Program-made: the position numbers and the translations under genes | The notes under the pieces: model-generated | The model's database searches: none | What the model was told of the DNA's origin: nothing | Seen by the model: only the letters and a program-made list of their open reading frames with translations | Source of the DNA: Anaerolineae bacterium | GTDB lineage: Bacteria; Chloroflexota; Anaerolineae; J102 | Length of the DNA stretch: 6,968 nucleotides | Direction: 5' to 3' | NCBI GenBank assembly: GCA_026985975.1 | Contig: JALSPL010000525.1 | Span: 1-6,968 of the forward strand | Shown: piece after piece, positions 1 to 5,491 of the stretch | Layout of the letters: each line of letters begins with the position of its first letter | How positions within the stretch are numbered: the stretch's first letter is position 1

Positions 1-1
1 G

Positions 2-286
2 CTGACCGACCCGGACACGGGCGAGGAAATCCACAAATCCACGCGGGCGCAGGTGGATTTGACCGACCAGACGCTGCGATTTCGGCGTTTGTATCAGGGC
101 CGGAATGAGACCGGCGCCTGGGAGGTGGAGCAGTCTTTCGAGATACGCATTCTCTTCCAGCGTGAGCTGGCCCTGCTGCTGACCTGCGCCGAATTCGACG
201 ATCTGCGCTTCTATGGCGATTACGACCTTACGCCCTGGGAGCCGGACAGCCCCCGTCTCATTGCCGTGGCCGCGTGCGGGCAGTGA
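2..286 (+). CDS. Class I SAM-dependent methyltransferase, C-terminal fragment
   Basis: The reading frame is open from the left window edge, so the gene begins outside; 94 residues and the stop TGA (284-286) are visible. A GTG at 53 could be called a start, but the frame upstream of it is open and reads like the same protein. The pattern fits the end of small-molecule or protein class I methyltransferases: a DPDTGEEI turn, a strand with DQTLRFRRLYQ, an FEIRILFQRELALLL segment, then YGDYDLTPWEPDSPRLIAVA. In this family the stretch 'El..LL..aGF......yGdyd..p....sprli.va' forms the last beta strands of the fold, after the SAM-binding part. The SAM-binding motifs themselves lie outside the window. 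Substrate cannot be told. The stop codon lies inside the first unit of a heptamer repeat array. Confidence 0.8.
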   Translation: MTDPDTGEEIHKSTRAQVDLTDQTLRFRRLYQGRNETGAWEVEQSFEIRILFQRELALLLTCAEFDDLRFYGDYDLTPWEPDSPRLIAVAACGQ

Positions 287-329
287 GCAGTAAGCGATGT
301 ACGGTGTTCAGTAATCGATGAGCAGTGTG
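281..329 (+). repeat. Heptamer repeat array 1 (CAGTRAA family)
   Basis: Seven contiguous 7-bp units in perfect register: CAGTGAG at 281, CAGTAAG at 288, then diverged units at 295 and 302, CAGTAAT at 309, CGATGAG at 316 and CAGTGTG at 323. The consensus is roughly C-R-R-T-R-N-N. The first unit contains the stop codon of the methyltransferase gene. The 11-mer GTGTTCAGTAA (304-314) recurs exactly at 5405-5415 in the convergent-junction array, showing that these are one family. Confidence 0.75.
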
Positions 330-442
330 GTGTGGACAAGCAACAATCTGCGGAATTTTGTCGATTGGCATATAATTGAGTGAAAAGGTGTTCCAATTTA
401 CTCTTGATTTATGAGTTTTATGATGATTGATAAATTTAGCCC

Positions 443-578
443 CTGAAAAAAGGCAGGAGCCAACAACGATGGTCGCAAAAACAGCAACAAAGGTGATGAT
501 TCAGCCACTTTTTCTTGGCGAAACCTTGATGTTCTCCTTTGCGCCTTGGCGTCTCTGTGTGAAATCATTCTTTTTCAG
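443..578 (+). mobile_element. 136-bp MITE-like palindrome-ended element, copy A
   Basis: The element begins CTGAAAAAAGG at 443 and ends TTCTTTTTCAG at 578, so the ends are inverted repeats of each other (CTGAAAAA / TTTTTCAG, 8 bp perfect). Its whole length aligns to the reverse complement of 6692-6828 with one single-base length difference; by eye about 99 of 136 positions match (roughly 73%), including an exact 14-nt core TTTCTTGGCGAAAC at 511-524. The interior carries a CTTTGCG-type motif (538-543). It encodes no protein. An ATG at 469 with an AGGAG in front of it belongs to the repeat, not to a gene. No clear target-site duplication is seen here. It could be a non-autonomous transposable element or a REP/BIME-like intergenic repeat; no transposase is in the window. 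Confidence 0.7.
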
Positions 579-581
579 TCG

Positions 582-836
582 AAGCAAATCATTAATGGGA
601 ATTCTCGAAACCTTTGCCGTTCAAGTGACCGGAAAGTTCGTCCCGTCTGGAAATTCGATGACGGACTCCTATATCTTCTGTGAGTACTGGAAGCCATCGT
701 CGAACACTGTCCAGAGCTGGAACATCTCCTGCGCGAGGTCTCGGCGGGCGAGATCTTCCGGACGGATGAATGGCCCCGGCCCAAGCCATGCGAGCGCAAA
801 TTCCTCTCCGAGGCCCCTATGTTTGGGGGAAAATAA
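582..836 (+). pseudogene. Possible decayed coding fragment, unrecognised
   Basis: One frame from 582 to the TAA at 834-836 is interrupted only by TGA at 681-683. Its composition looks protein-like: before the stop it reads VRPVWKFDDGLLYLL, after it VLEAIVEHCPELEHLLREV, then GEIFRTDEWPRPKPCERKF and LSEAPMFGG. The segment is clearly GC-richer than the DNA on either side and matches the backbone genes. No start codon with a ribosome binding site precedes it, and its left end is close to the edge of repeat copy A. I do not recognise a family. It could equally be non-coding sequence with a chance open frame; confidence is low. Confidence 0.25.
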
Positions 837-839
837 AAT

Positions 840-1811
840 ATGAAACTGACGCCATATCAGTTGAGTATCTTCAACGACAACGCCTATCTTTTTGCCGAGC
901 AGGCAGAAATTGCTTTGAAGAAACTGTTAGAAAAAAAACATCTCTATCAATCTGTAGAAGTGGGGAGCCTTACGTTCCTTAATTTTCCGGGCGATGTTCC
1001 CAATTGGGATTTTGATCAATGGCCTCCTGAGCGAAGCTATCACCCCGATGATCCTCAATTTGACACTGAACTTGACTATACAGAAGATGCAATACGTGCA
1101 ATGAGGTGGACAATAATGACCACACCCCATTCACCAGGATGGTTCATCTCCGTCAAAAATCAAACTTTTGTGGATGTCTCTTTGCCTATACACCCACCGC
1201 CAGTGCAGTTATATTGCAAAGTATGCAAGAGAAAAACTGCATACAATTTTCTGTTAGGATACGATGTTTTCGAGGAAGCGCCTGTCACTTTTTATTGGAA
1301 TAAAAATGAAAGTGAACAAGTTTTTGTATTGGTTTATCAATGCCAAACTTGTAGAAGCCAACCCGAAGTCTTTCTTATTCAACGACACAGAAGCACGATC
1401 GACCAATTTACTCCTGCCAGACTCACCTTAACCGGAAGAATGCCATTGGAGACCCCTATCATCCCACGCAATCTTCCCAAAAAAGAACGAAAACATTTCA
1501 GAAATGCAGTAATAGCATTCGATTCAGGTCAGGCTCTGGCTGCCAAATTTCTGTTACGCATTTTTCTGGAACAGTACGTCCGTGGGGTTGCCACCAATCC
1601 CGAAGTGCGCAGTATCGAATCGCTCTTCGATGAATACAATGCCACACTCCCTGATGATTTCAAACAGCGCTTTCCCTCCTTGAAAAGCATCTACGACCAA
1701 CTCAGCGAAGACATCCACGCAGCAGACGAAACCCCAGAAATCTTTGAAACCGCGAAACAGAAAATTGTAGAACACTTCGACGCCAAACGAGTTTTCAAGA
1801 TATCCAACTAA
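840..1811 (+). CDS. DUF4145/HEPN-like protein with two CxxC zinc knuckles, function unknown
   Basis: A 323-residue protein with start ATG at 840, preceded by GGGGGA (825-830) at 9-nt spacing. Three parts are visible: an N-terminal region of about 115 residues with no recognised family; a likely zinc-binding pair, C126-x2-C129 and C168-x2-C171; and a helical C-terminal half (about 205-315) with FRNAVIAFDSGQALAAKFLL (220-239), R240, FLE (242-244), and a late LSEDIHAAD containing H293. This order (two CxxC pairs, an IP-x-LP-like linker, 'A..LLR..LE', then a conserved late His) is what I know of DUF4145 proteins, which belong to the HEPN-like helical superfamily and often sit near restriction or defence genes. 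The canonical HEPN ribonuclease motif RxxxxH is not seen around H293, so nuclease activity should not be assumed. No signal peptide or membrane segment. Base composition is far more AT-rich than the neighbours, with AAA, ATA and AGA codons, which suggests horizontal acquisition. It appears to stand alone. Confidence 0.75.
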   Translation: MKLTPYQLSIFNDNAYLFAEQAEIALKKLLEKKHLYQSVEVGSLTFLNFPGDVPNWDFDQWPPERSYHPDDPQFDTELDYTEDAIRAMRWTIMTTPHSPGWFISVKNQTFVDVSLPIHPPPVQLYCKVCKRKTAYNFLLGYDVFEEAPVTFYWNKNESEQVFVLVYQCQTCRSQPEVFLIQRHRSTIDQFTPARLTLTGRMPLETPIIPRNLPKKERKHFRNAVIAFDSGQALAAKFLLRIFLEQYVRGVATNPEVRSIESLFDEYNATLPDDFKQRFPSLKSIYDQLSEDIHAADETPEIFETAKQKIVEHFDAKRVFKISN

Positions 1812-1843
1812 AAAACGCCGGTTGGAACACTCACCGGCATTTG
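1811..1843 (+). terminator. Weak intrinsic terminator after the AT-rich gene
   Basis: GCCGGT (1817-1822) and ACCGGC (1833-1838) form a perfect 6-bp stem with a 10-nt loop, directly after the stop TAA (1809-1811). A run of A precedes the stem (1810-1815) and only ATTTG follows, so termination would be weak on the + strand; the A-run would supply a U-tract for transcripts on the - strand. Confidence 0.45.
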
Positions 1844-1870
1844 TCCCCGCCCGATCCCTGGCAGTACAAT
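1841..1870 (+). promoter_or_regulatory. Candidate sigma70-type promoter for the phosphodiesterase gene
   Basis: TTGTCC (1841-1846) and TACAAT (1865-1870) are separated by 18 bp; the -10 matches TATAAT at five of six positions and the -35 matches TTGACA at four of six. Predicted transcription would start near 1877, exactly where the heptamer array begins, so the array would form almost the entire 5' untranslated leader. Motif-based inference only. Confidence 0.35.
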
Positions 1871-1877
1871 AAGCTGC

Positions 1878-1919
1878 ACTGAACACTGTAAACTGAACAC
1901 TGAGAACCGCAAACCGACA
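1878..1919 (-). repeat. Heptamer repeat array 2, running into the start codon at 1919
   Basis: Six 7-bp steps in register: ACTGAAC at 1878 and 1892, ACTGTAA at 1885, ACTGAGA at 1899, then the more diverged ACCGCAA at 1906 and ACCGACA at 1913. Read on the - strand these are CAGTGTT/CAGTTTA units, the same family as array 1. ACTGAACACTG occurs at 1878-1888 and 1892-1902 and again at 5442-5452. The last unit ends on the A of the ATG of the next gene, leaving no Shine-Dalgarno sequence. Confidence 0.7.
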
Positions 1920-3175
1920 TGTCCCTGACCTCAACCGATCCCCTGCGCGCGCTGCCCGATTACGAAACCGGCAACTTCGCGCACATCCCCGGCCTGCTGC
2001 AATCCTTGCTGGGCGTGGAGACGCCAACGCCTCTCACGCCCGAACGCTTCGGCTTCCGCCCGGGCCAGTTCAAAAACGTCATCTTCCTCTTTCTGGACGC
2101 ATTCGGCTGGAATGTGTACAGCTATTTCCTCAACCGCCGCAATCGCATCGTGGGACGGCTGACGGATAAGGGCCAGGTGCACAAAATCACGGCCCAATTC
2201 CCCTCCACCACCGCGGCCGAGGTCACCACTTTCCACACCGGCCAGGTGGTGGGGCAGCATGGCGTCTATGAATGGCAGTATTACGAGCCCGAAGTGGATG
2301 ACGTCATCGTCCCCCTGCTCTTTTCCTACGCCGGAGAGGGAAAACGGCGGGACACCCTGCGGGACGCATACATCGACGCCCGCGACATCCTGCCCACCCA
2401 CACATTTTTCTCCGATTTGCAGAACGCGGGCGTCCCCACCTTCACCTTCGTCCCCCGCGGCTTTATCGGCACGCCCTACAACGATGTGCTGTCCGTCGGC
2501 GCCAACGCCACGGGCTACACCACTATCGCCGAGGGCCTGGTCACCCTGAATCGCAAGATAAAGCGGACGAAAGACCCGGCCCTGTTCTATTTCTACACGC
2601 CTCACATCGACAGCCTGGCCCACGCCCACGGGCCGTTCTCCTTCCAGAGCCTGGCCGAGGCCGACGCCACCCTCACCCTGCTGGATAAATTCCTGTTCCA
2701 CCCGCTGCGCGGCCGCGACGACACGCTCATCATCCTCAGCGCCGACCACGGACAGATTCGGGTGGATCCTCGCACGACCCTCTACATCAACCTGCATCCC
2801 GAATTCCAGGAGCTGCGCTGCTATCTGCGGGCCAACAGACAGGGCAAAATCCTGCCGCCGGGCGGCTCGCCGCGCGACATGTTCCTGCATGTGCGGGAGG
2901 AGTATGTGGGCCGGGCGCAAACGCTGCTGCGGAAGATGTTAGGCGGTCGGGCCGATGTGCTGCGCATCGAGCAACTCATCGCCGCGGGCCTGTTCGGAAC
3001 CGCCGAGCCCTCCCCCGATTTTATGAAACGGGCGGGCAATCTGGTTATCCTGCCCCGGGGCGATGAAACCGTGTGGTGGTACGAAAAAGGCAAGTTCGAA
3101 CTCAAGCACAACGGCCTGCATGGCGGCCTCAGCCGCGACGAAATGGAAATCCCTCTCATCCTCTATCGTCCCTGA
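1919..3175 (+). CDS. Alkaline phosphatase superfamily phosphodiesterase (NPP-like)
   Basis: A 418-residue protein of the type I phosphodiesterase / nucleotide pyrophosphatase family (metal-dependent hydrolase fold). All the expected two-metal site motifs are visible in order: D60 in FLDAFGW; the nucleophile region FPSTTAAEVTTFHTG, with T98 aligned to the catalytic Thr of NPPs; D231 and H235 in HIDSLAHAHG; D276-H277 in SADHGQ; and the last ligand H401 in GLHGGLS. An intact active site is therefore likely. No signal peptide or membrane segment is seen, so it should act in the cytoplasm. The natural substrate (nucleotide, phospho-lipid headgroup, phosphonate or sulfate ester) cannot be inferred. 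The start is the first ATG in a frame that begins right after a heptamer array and lacks a Shine-Dalgarno sequence. The next gene starts 34 nt after its stop and is probably co-transcribed. Confidence 0.85.
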   Translation: MSLTSTDPLRALPDYETGNFAHIPGLLQSLLGVETPTPLTPERFGFRPGQFKNVIFLFLDAFGWNVYSYFLNRRNRIVGRLTDKGQVHKITAQFPSTTAAEVTTFHTGQVVGQHGVYEWQYYEPEVDDVIVPLLFSYAGEGKRRDTLRDAYIDARDILPTHTFFSDLQNAGVPTFTFVPRGFIGTPYNDVLSVGANATGYTTIAEGLVTLNRKIKRTKDPALFYFYTPHIDSLAHAHGPFSFQSLAEADATLTLLDKFLFHPLRGRDDTLIILSADHGQIRVDPRTTLYINLHPEFQELRCYLRANRQGKILPPGGSPRDMFLHVREEYVGRAQTLLRKMLGGRADVLRIEQLIAAGLFGTAEPSPDFMKRAGNLVILPRGDETVWWYEKGKFELKHNGLHGGLSRDEMEIPLILYRP

Positions 3176-3209
3176 TCTTTTCATACATTCCCCCGACCAA
3201 GGAGGCGAC

Positions 3210-3584
3210 ATGGAACTGCCATCTTCCCTTTTCACCACACAATCACTCTTCTCTTTTGGCGGCGCTGTGATTGCAGCGGCGCTGGTTCCCAACGTCATCG
3301 CCACCGTCGCCACCCTGCCGCCGCGCACGCTGCGCCTCATCTCGCTGATTGTGGCCATGGTTCTGGCGTTCGGCATGGCGTATCTGGCTGCAAACGCCGA
3401 TTGGACCAAATGGCTGGTTGCGTTTTTCAATGGGCTTCTCATCTACCTGTCGGCGTTGGGAGCCAATGAGACGCTTTCTCGCGGTCTGGGCGGCGCGCCG
3501 ACGCCACCCCCCCAGCCCACCCTGGCCGAAACGGCTATGGGCGGCGGCGTAGAGAAACGCAAGTTTTTCAGCAGTTGGTTCTAG
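3210..3584 (+). CDS. Small three-helix membrane protein, unknown (holin-like topology)
   Basis: A 124-residue protein. The ATG at 3210 is chosen over longer in-frame versions because AAGGAGG (3199-3205) stands 4 nt before it and the upstream part of the frame overlaps the phosphodiesterase gene. Three hydrophobic segments are visible at about residues 13-35, 41-60 and 66-86, separated by short loops (LPPRTLR, NADWTK). A Gly/Pro-rich linker (GGAPTPPPQP) follows, and the protein ends in a basic-aromatic tail, EKRKFFSSWF. Size, topology and charged tail resemble phage holins, but no lysin or phage gene is nearby, so this is only a structural analogy. The short distance to the phosphodiesterase gene suggests an operon and possibly a shared membrane-related task. 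A strong terminator follows. Confidence 0.75.
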   Translation: MELPSSLFTTQSLFSFGGAVIAAALVPNVIATVATLPPRTLRLISLIVAMVLAFGMAYLAANADWTKWLVAFFNGLLIYLSALGANETLSRGLGGAPTPPPQPTLAETAMGGGVEKRKFFSSWF

Positions 3585-3619
3585 TCTTTCACAACATCAT
3601 CACCGATTCAACGTCGAAT

Positions 3620-3657
3620 CTGCCGGATGGTCACCACGACTGTCCGGCAGTCTTTTT
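3620..3657 (+). terminator. Strong intrinsic terminator just before ilvD (possible attenuator)
   Basis: CTGCCGGA (3620-3627) pairs perfectly with TCCGGCAG (3643-3650), an 8-bp GC-rich stem, followed by TCTTTTT (3651-3657). The loop holds a smaller palindrome, TGGTCACCA (3628-3636). It fits termination of the phosphodiesterase/membrane-protein transcript. However, it ends only 30 nt before the ilvD start, too little room for an ordinary promoter with a leader, so the hairpin may sit in the ilvD leader and control read-through. Confidence 0.8.
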
Positions 3658-3687
3658 CCCACCTCACTCATTCTTACGAGCGCCATC

Positions 3688-5397
3688 ATGACTACAACAT
3701 CTGGTTCATCCAACGGACACCCCCGCCATTATCGTTCGGACATCATCAAAAAAGGCGTCGAGCGCGCACCGCACCGCAGTTTGCTGCGGGCCACGGGCGT
3801 GAAAGATGAGGATTTCGACAAGCCCTTTATCGCCATCGCCAACTCCTACATCGACATCATCCCCGGCCATGTGCATCTGGATGAATTCGGTCACATGATC
3901 AAGGAGGAGGTGCGCAAGGCGGGCGGCGTTCCCTTCATCTTCAACACCATCGGCGTGGATGACGGCATCGCCATGGGCCACGAGGGCATGAAATACAGCC
4001 TGCCCAGCCGCGAACTCATCGCCGACAGCGTGGAGACGGTGGTGCAGGCCCATCAGTTCGATGCGCTGATCTGCATCCCCAACTGCGATAAAATCGTGCC
4101 CGGCATGATCATGGGCGCGCTGCGCTGCAATATCCCCACCATCTTTATCTCGGGCGGGCCCATGGCCGCGGGCGTCACGCCCGACGGCAAGGTCGTGGAC
4201 CTGATCTCGGTGTTCGAGGGCGTGGGCGCTTACACCGAGGGCCAGATCGACCAGCAGGAGCTGGACGCGCTGGAGCATTACGGCTGTCCGGGCTGCGGCA
4301 GTTGCTCGGGCATGTTCACGGCCAATAGCATGAACTGCCTTTCCGAGGCCCTGGGCATCGCCTTGCCCGGCAACGGCACGGCCCTGGCCTGCACGCCCGA
4401 ACGCGAAGCGTTGGCCCGCCAGGCCGCCCGCCAGATCATGTTCCTGCTGGAAAATGACATCAAAATCCGCGACATCGTCACCGAGGCGGCCATCGACAAC
4501 GCCTTCACCCTGGATGTGGCCATGGGCGGCAGCACCAACACCGTGCTCCACACCCTGGCCATCGCCAACGAGGCGGGCATCGACTACGATGTGGCCCGGG
4601 TGGATGAGGTCAGTCGCCGCACGCCCAACATCTGCAAAGTCTCGCCCTCCAGCCCCTTCCACATGGAGGATGTGCACCGGGCGGGGGGCATCAGCGCCAT
4701 TCTCAACGAGCTCAGCCGCAAACCGGACCTGCTGCACACCGACACGCTGACCGTCACCGGCAAGACCCTGGGCGAGAACGTGGCCGACGCCGAGATCAGG
4801 GATGAGCGCGTGATCCATCCCCTGGAGAATGCGTATAGCCAGGAGGGCGGGCTGGCCATGCTCTTCGGCAATCTCGCGCCGGAAGGGGGCGTGGTGAAGA
4901 CCGCGGGCGTGCTGCCGGAGATGATGACACACACCGGCCCCGCCCGCGTCTACGAAAGCCAGGACGAGGCGCTGGCGGGCATCATGGCCCGGGAAGTGCA
5001 GCCGGGCGATGTGGTGGTCATTCGCTATGAAGGCCCCAAGGGCGGCCCGGGCATGCAGGAGATGCTCTCGCCCACCAGTTTGATCATGGGCCAGGGCCTG
5101 GGCAGCAGCGTGGCCCTCATCACCGACGGGCGTTTCAGCGGCGGCACCCGTGGCGCTTGCGTGGGCCACATCAGTCCCGAGGCGGCCGCGGGCGGGCCCA
5201 TTGGCCTCATCCAGCCGGGCGATATGATCACGGTGGACATCCCCAACCGCCGGTTGGAGCTGCACGTCTCGGAGGAGGAGCTGGAACGGCGTCGGGCGAC
5301 CTGGCAACCCCTGCAACGCCCCAACCTGCCCCGCTACCTGCGCCGCTACGCCAAAATGGTCACCAGCGGCAGCCAGGGTGCGGTGCTGGAATGGTGA
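3688..5397 (+). CDS. ilvD: Dihydroxy-acid dehydratase
   Basis: This 569-residue Fe-S enzyme converts 2,3-dihydroxy-isovalerate and 2,3-dihydroxy-3-methylvalerate to the 2-oxo acids that precede valine (and leucine) and isoleucine; it works in the cytoplasm. Family landmarks are complete: RSDIIKKGVERAPHRSLLRA near the N-terminus; NSYIDIIPGHVHL; NTIGVDDGIAMGH (D91-D92); NCDKIVPG with C133, D134 and K135; YGCPGCGSCSG with C200, C203 and C206; and RFSGGTRG with S484, the conserved Ser of the dehydratase active site. Cys133 and one of the 200-206 cysteines are expected cluster ligands. Where plant-type [2Fe-2S] enzymes carry a further Cys (NTCNxHL), this one reads PGHVHL as in E. coli IlvD. Length is normal for the family. 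The ATG at 3688 has no clear Shine-Dalgarno sequence, and a terminator hairpin lies 30 nt upstream. No other ilv or leu gene is in the window. Confidence 0.95.
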   Translation: MTTTSGSSNGHPRHYRSDIIKKGVERAPHRSLLRATGVKDEDFDKPFIAIANSYIDIIPGHVHLDEFGHMIKEEVRKAGGVPFIFNTIGVDDGIAMGHEGMKYSLPSRELIADSVETVVQAHQFDALICIPNCDKIVPGMIMGALRCNIPTIFISGGPMAAGVTPDGKVVDLISVFEGVGAYTEGQIDQQELDALEHYGCPGCGSCSGMFTANSMNCLSEALGIALPGNGTALACTPEREALARQAARQIMFLLENDIKIRDIVTEAAIDNAFTLDVAMGGSTNTVLHTLAIANEAGIDYDVARVDEVSRRTPNICKVSPSSPFHMEDVHRAGGISAILNELSRKPDLLHTDTLTVTGKTLGENVADAEIRDERVIHPLENAYSQEGGLAMLFGNLAPEGGVVKTAGVLPEMMTHTGPARVYESQDEALAGIMAREVQPGDVVVIRYEGPKGGPGMQEMLSPTSLIMGQGLGSSVALITDGRFSGGTRGACVGHISPEAAAGGPIGLIQPGDMITVDIPNRRLELHVSEEELERRRATWQPLQRPNLPRYLRRYAKMVTSGSQGAVLEW

Positions 5398-5402
5398 AAG
5401 AA

Positions 5403-5485
5403 TAGTGTTCAGTAAGCAGTATTCAGTAAAACCGTTCGGCAACTGAACACTGTTTACTGTTTACTGTTCACTGTTTACTGTTCAC
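5403..5485. repeat. Heptamer repeat array 3, two opposed arms forming an inverted repeat
   Basis: The left arm (5403-5430) reads in units TAGTGTT, CAGTAAG, CAGTATT and CAGTAAA. After an 11-nt spacer containing CCGTTCGG, the right arm (5442-5485) reads the family on the opposite strand, with perfect TGTTTAC or TGTTCAC units at 5451, 5458, 5465, 5472 and 5479. The array starts 5 nt after the ilvD stop and ends 6 nt before the phosphatase stop on the other strand, so it fills the convergent gap. It shares ACTGAACACTG with array 2 and GTGTTCAGTAA with array 1. Confidence 0.85.
5410..5459. terminator. Long hairpin between convergent ilvD and phosphatase genes
   Basis: 5410-5427 pairs with 5442-5459 over 18 positions: 16 Watson-Crick pairs, one G-U and one A-C mismatch. 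The loop contains the small palindrome CCGTTCGG (5432-5439). The stem lies between convergent stop codons, so it could end transcripts from both sides, although there is no uninterrupted U-tract on either strand. The stem is made of repeat units, so its conservation may reflect the repeat rather than termination. Confidence 0.5.
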
Positions 5486-5491
5486 TGCATT

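Larger units (their letters stand above)
287..839. other. Gap without a confident gene: repeats, AT-rich DNA, possible gene relic
   Basis: This 553-base gap holds the end of heptamer array 1 (to 329), AT-rich DNA (about 337-442), the 136-bp element copy A (443-578) and a GC-richer segment (about 600-830) that may be decayed coding sequence. A TATAAT hexamer at 371-376 is the best -10 candidate for the downstream AT-rich gene, but no convincing -35 hexamer stands 16-18 bp before it, so the promoter call is weak. An open frame crosses 427-843 but reads straight through the repeat element and is not believed. Confidence 0.6.

Noticed and set aside
53..55. GTG as start of the left-edge gene
   Set aside because: The frame is open to the window edge and the residues before it fit the same methyltransferase family, so the gene is longer.
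455..471. AGGAG followed by ATG at 469, looking like a real gene start
   Set aside because: It lies inside repeat copy A and copy B has no equivalent start; the following codons are repeat sequence.
427..843. A 138-codon + frame overlapping the next gene by ATGA
   Set aside because: It reads through the non-coding element copy A and then an Arg/Ser-rich out-of-frame stretch. The neat ATGA overlap is coincidental.
840..1811. HEPN ribonuclease toxin
   Set aside because: No RxxxxH motif surrounds the late His293 and there is no adjacent antitoxin-like gene; only a HEPN/DUF4145-like resemblance is claimed.
1554..2027. A 157-codon - strand frame across the gap before the phosphodiesterase
   Set aside because: It spans the antisense of two real genes plus the repeat array and has no recognisable domain or ribosome binding site.
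1931..2920. A 329-codon open frame on the - strand opposite the phosphodiesterase
   Set aside because: The + strand frame carries the full ordered set of metal-site motifs; the antisense frame shows only biased composition.
3706..5442. A 578-codon open frame on the - strand opposite ilvD
   Set aside because: It is the antisense shadow of a clear, complete ilvD. It is His/Gly/Ala-rich as expected from GC-rich antisense reading, has no domain, and runs through the convergent repeat hairpin.
5403..5485. Possible CRISPR array
   Set aside because: Units are 7 bp and contiguous, with no spacers and no cas genes.
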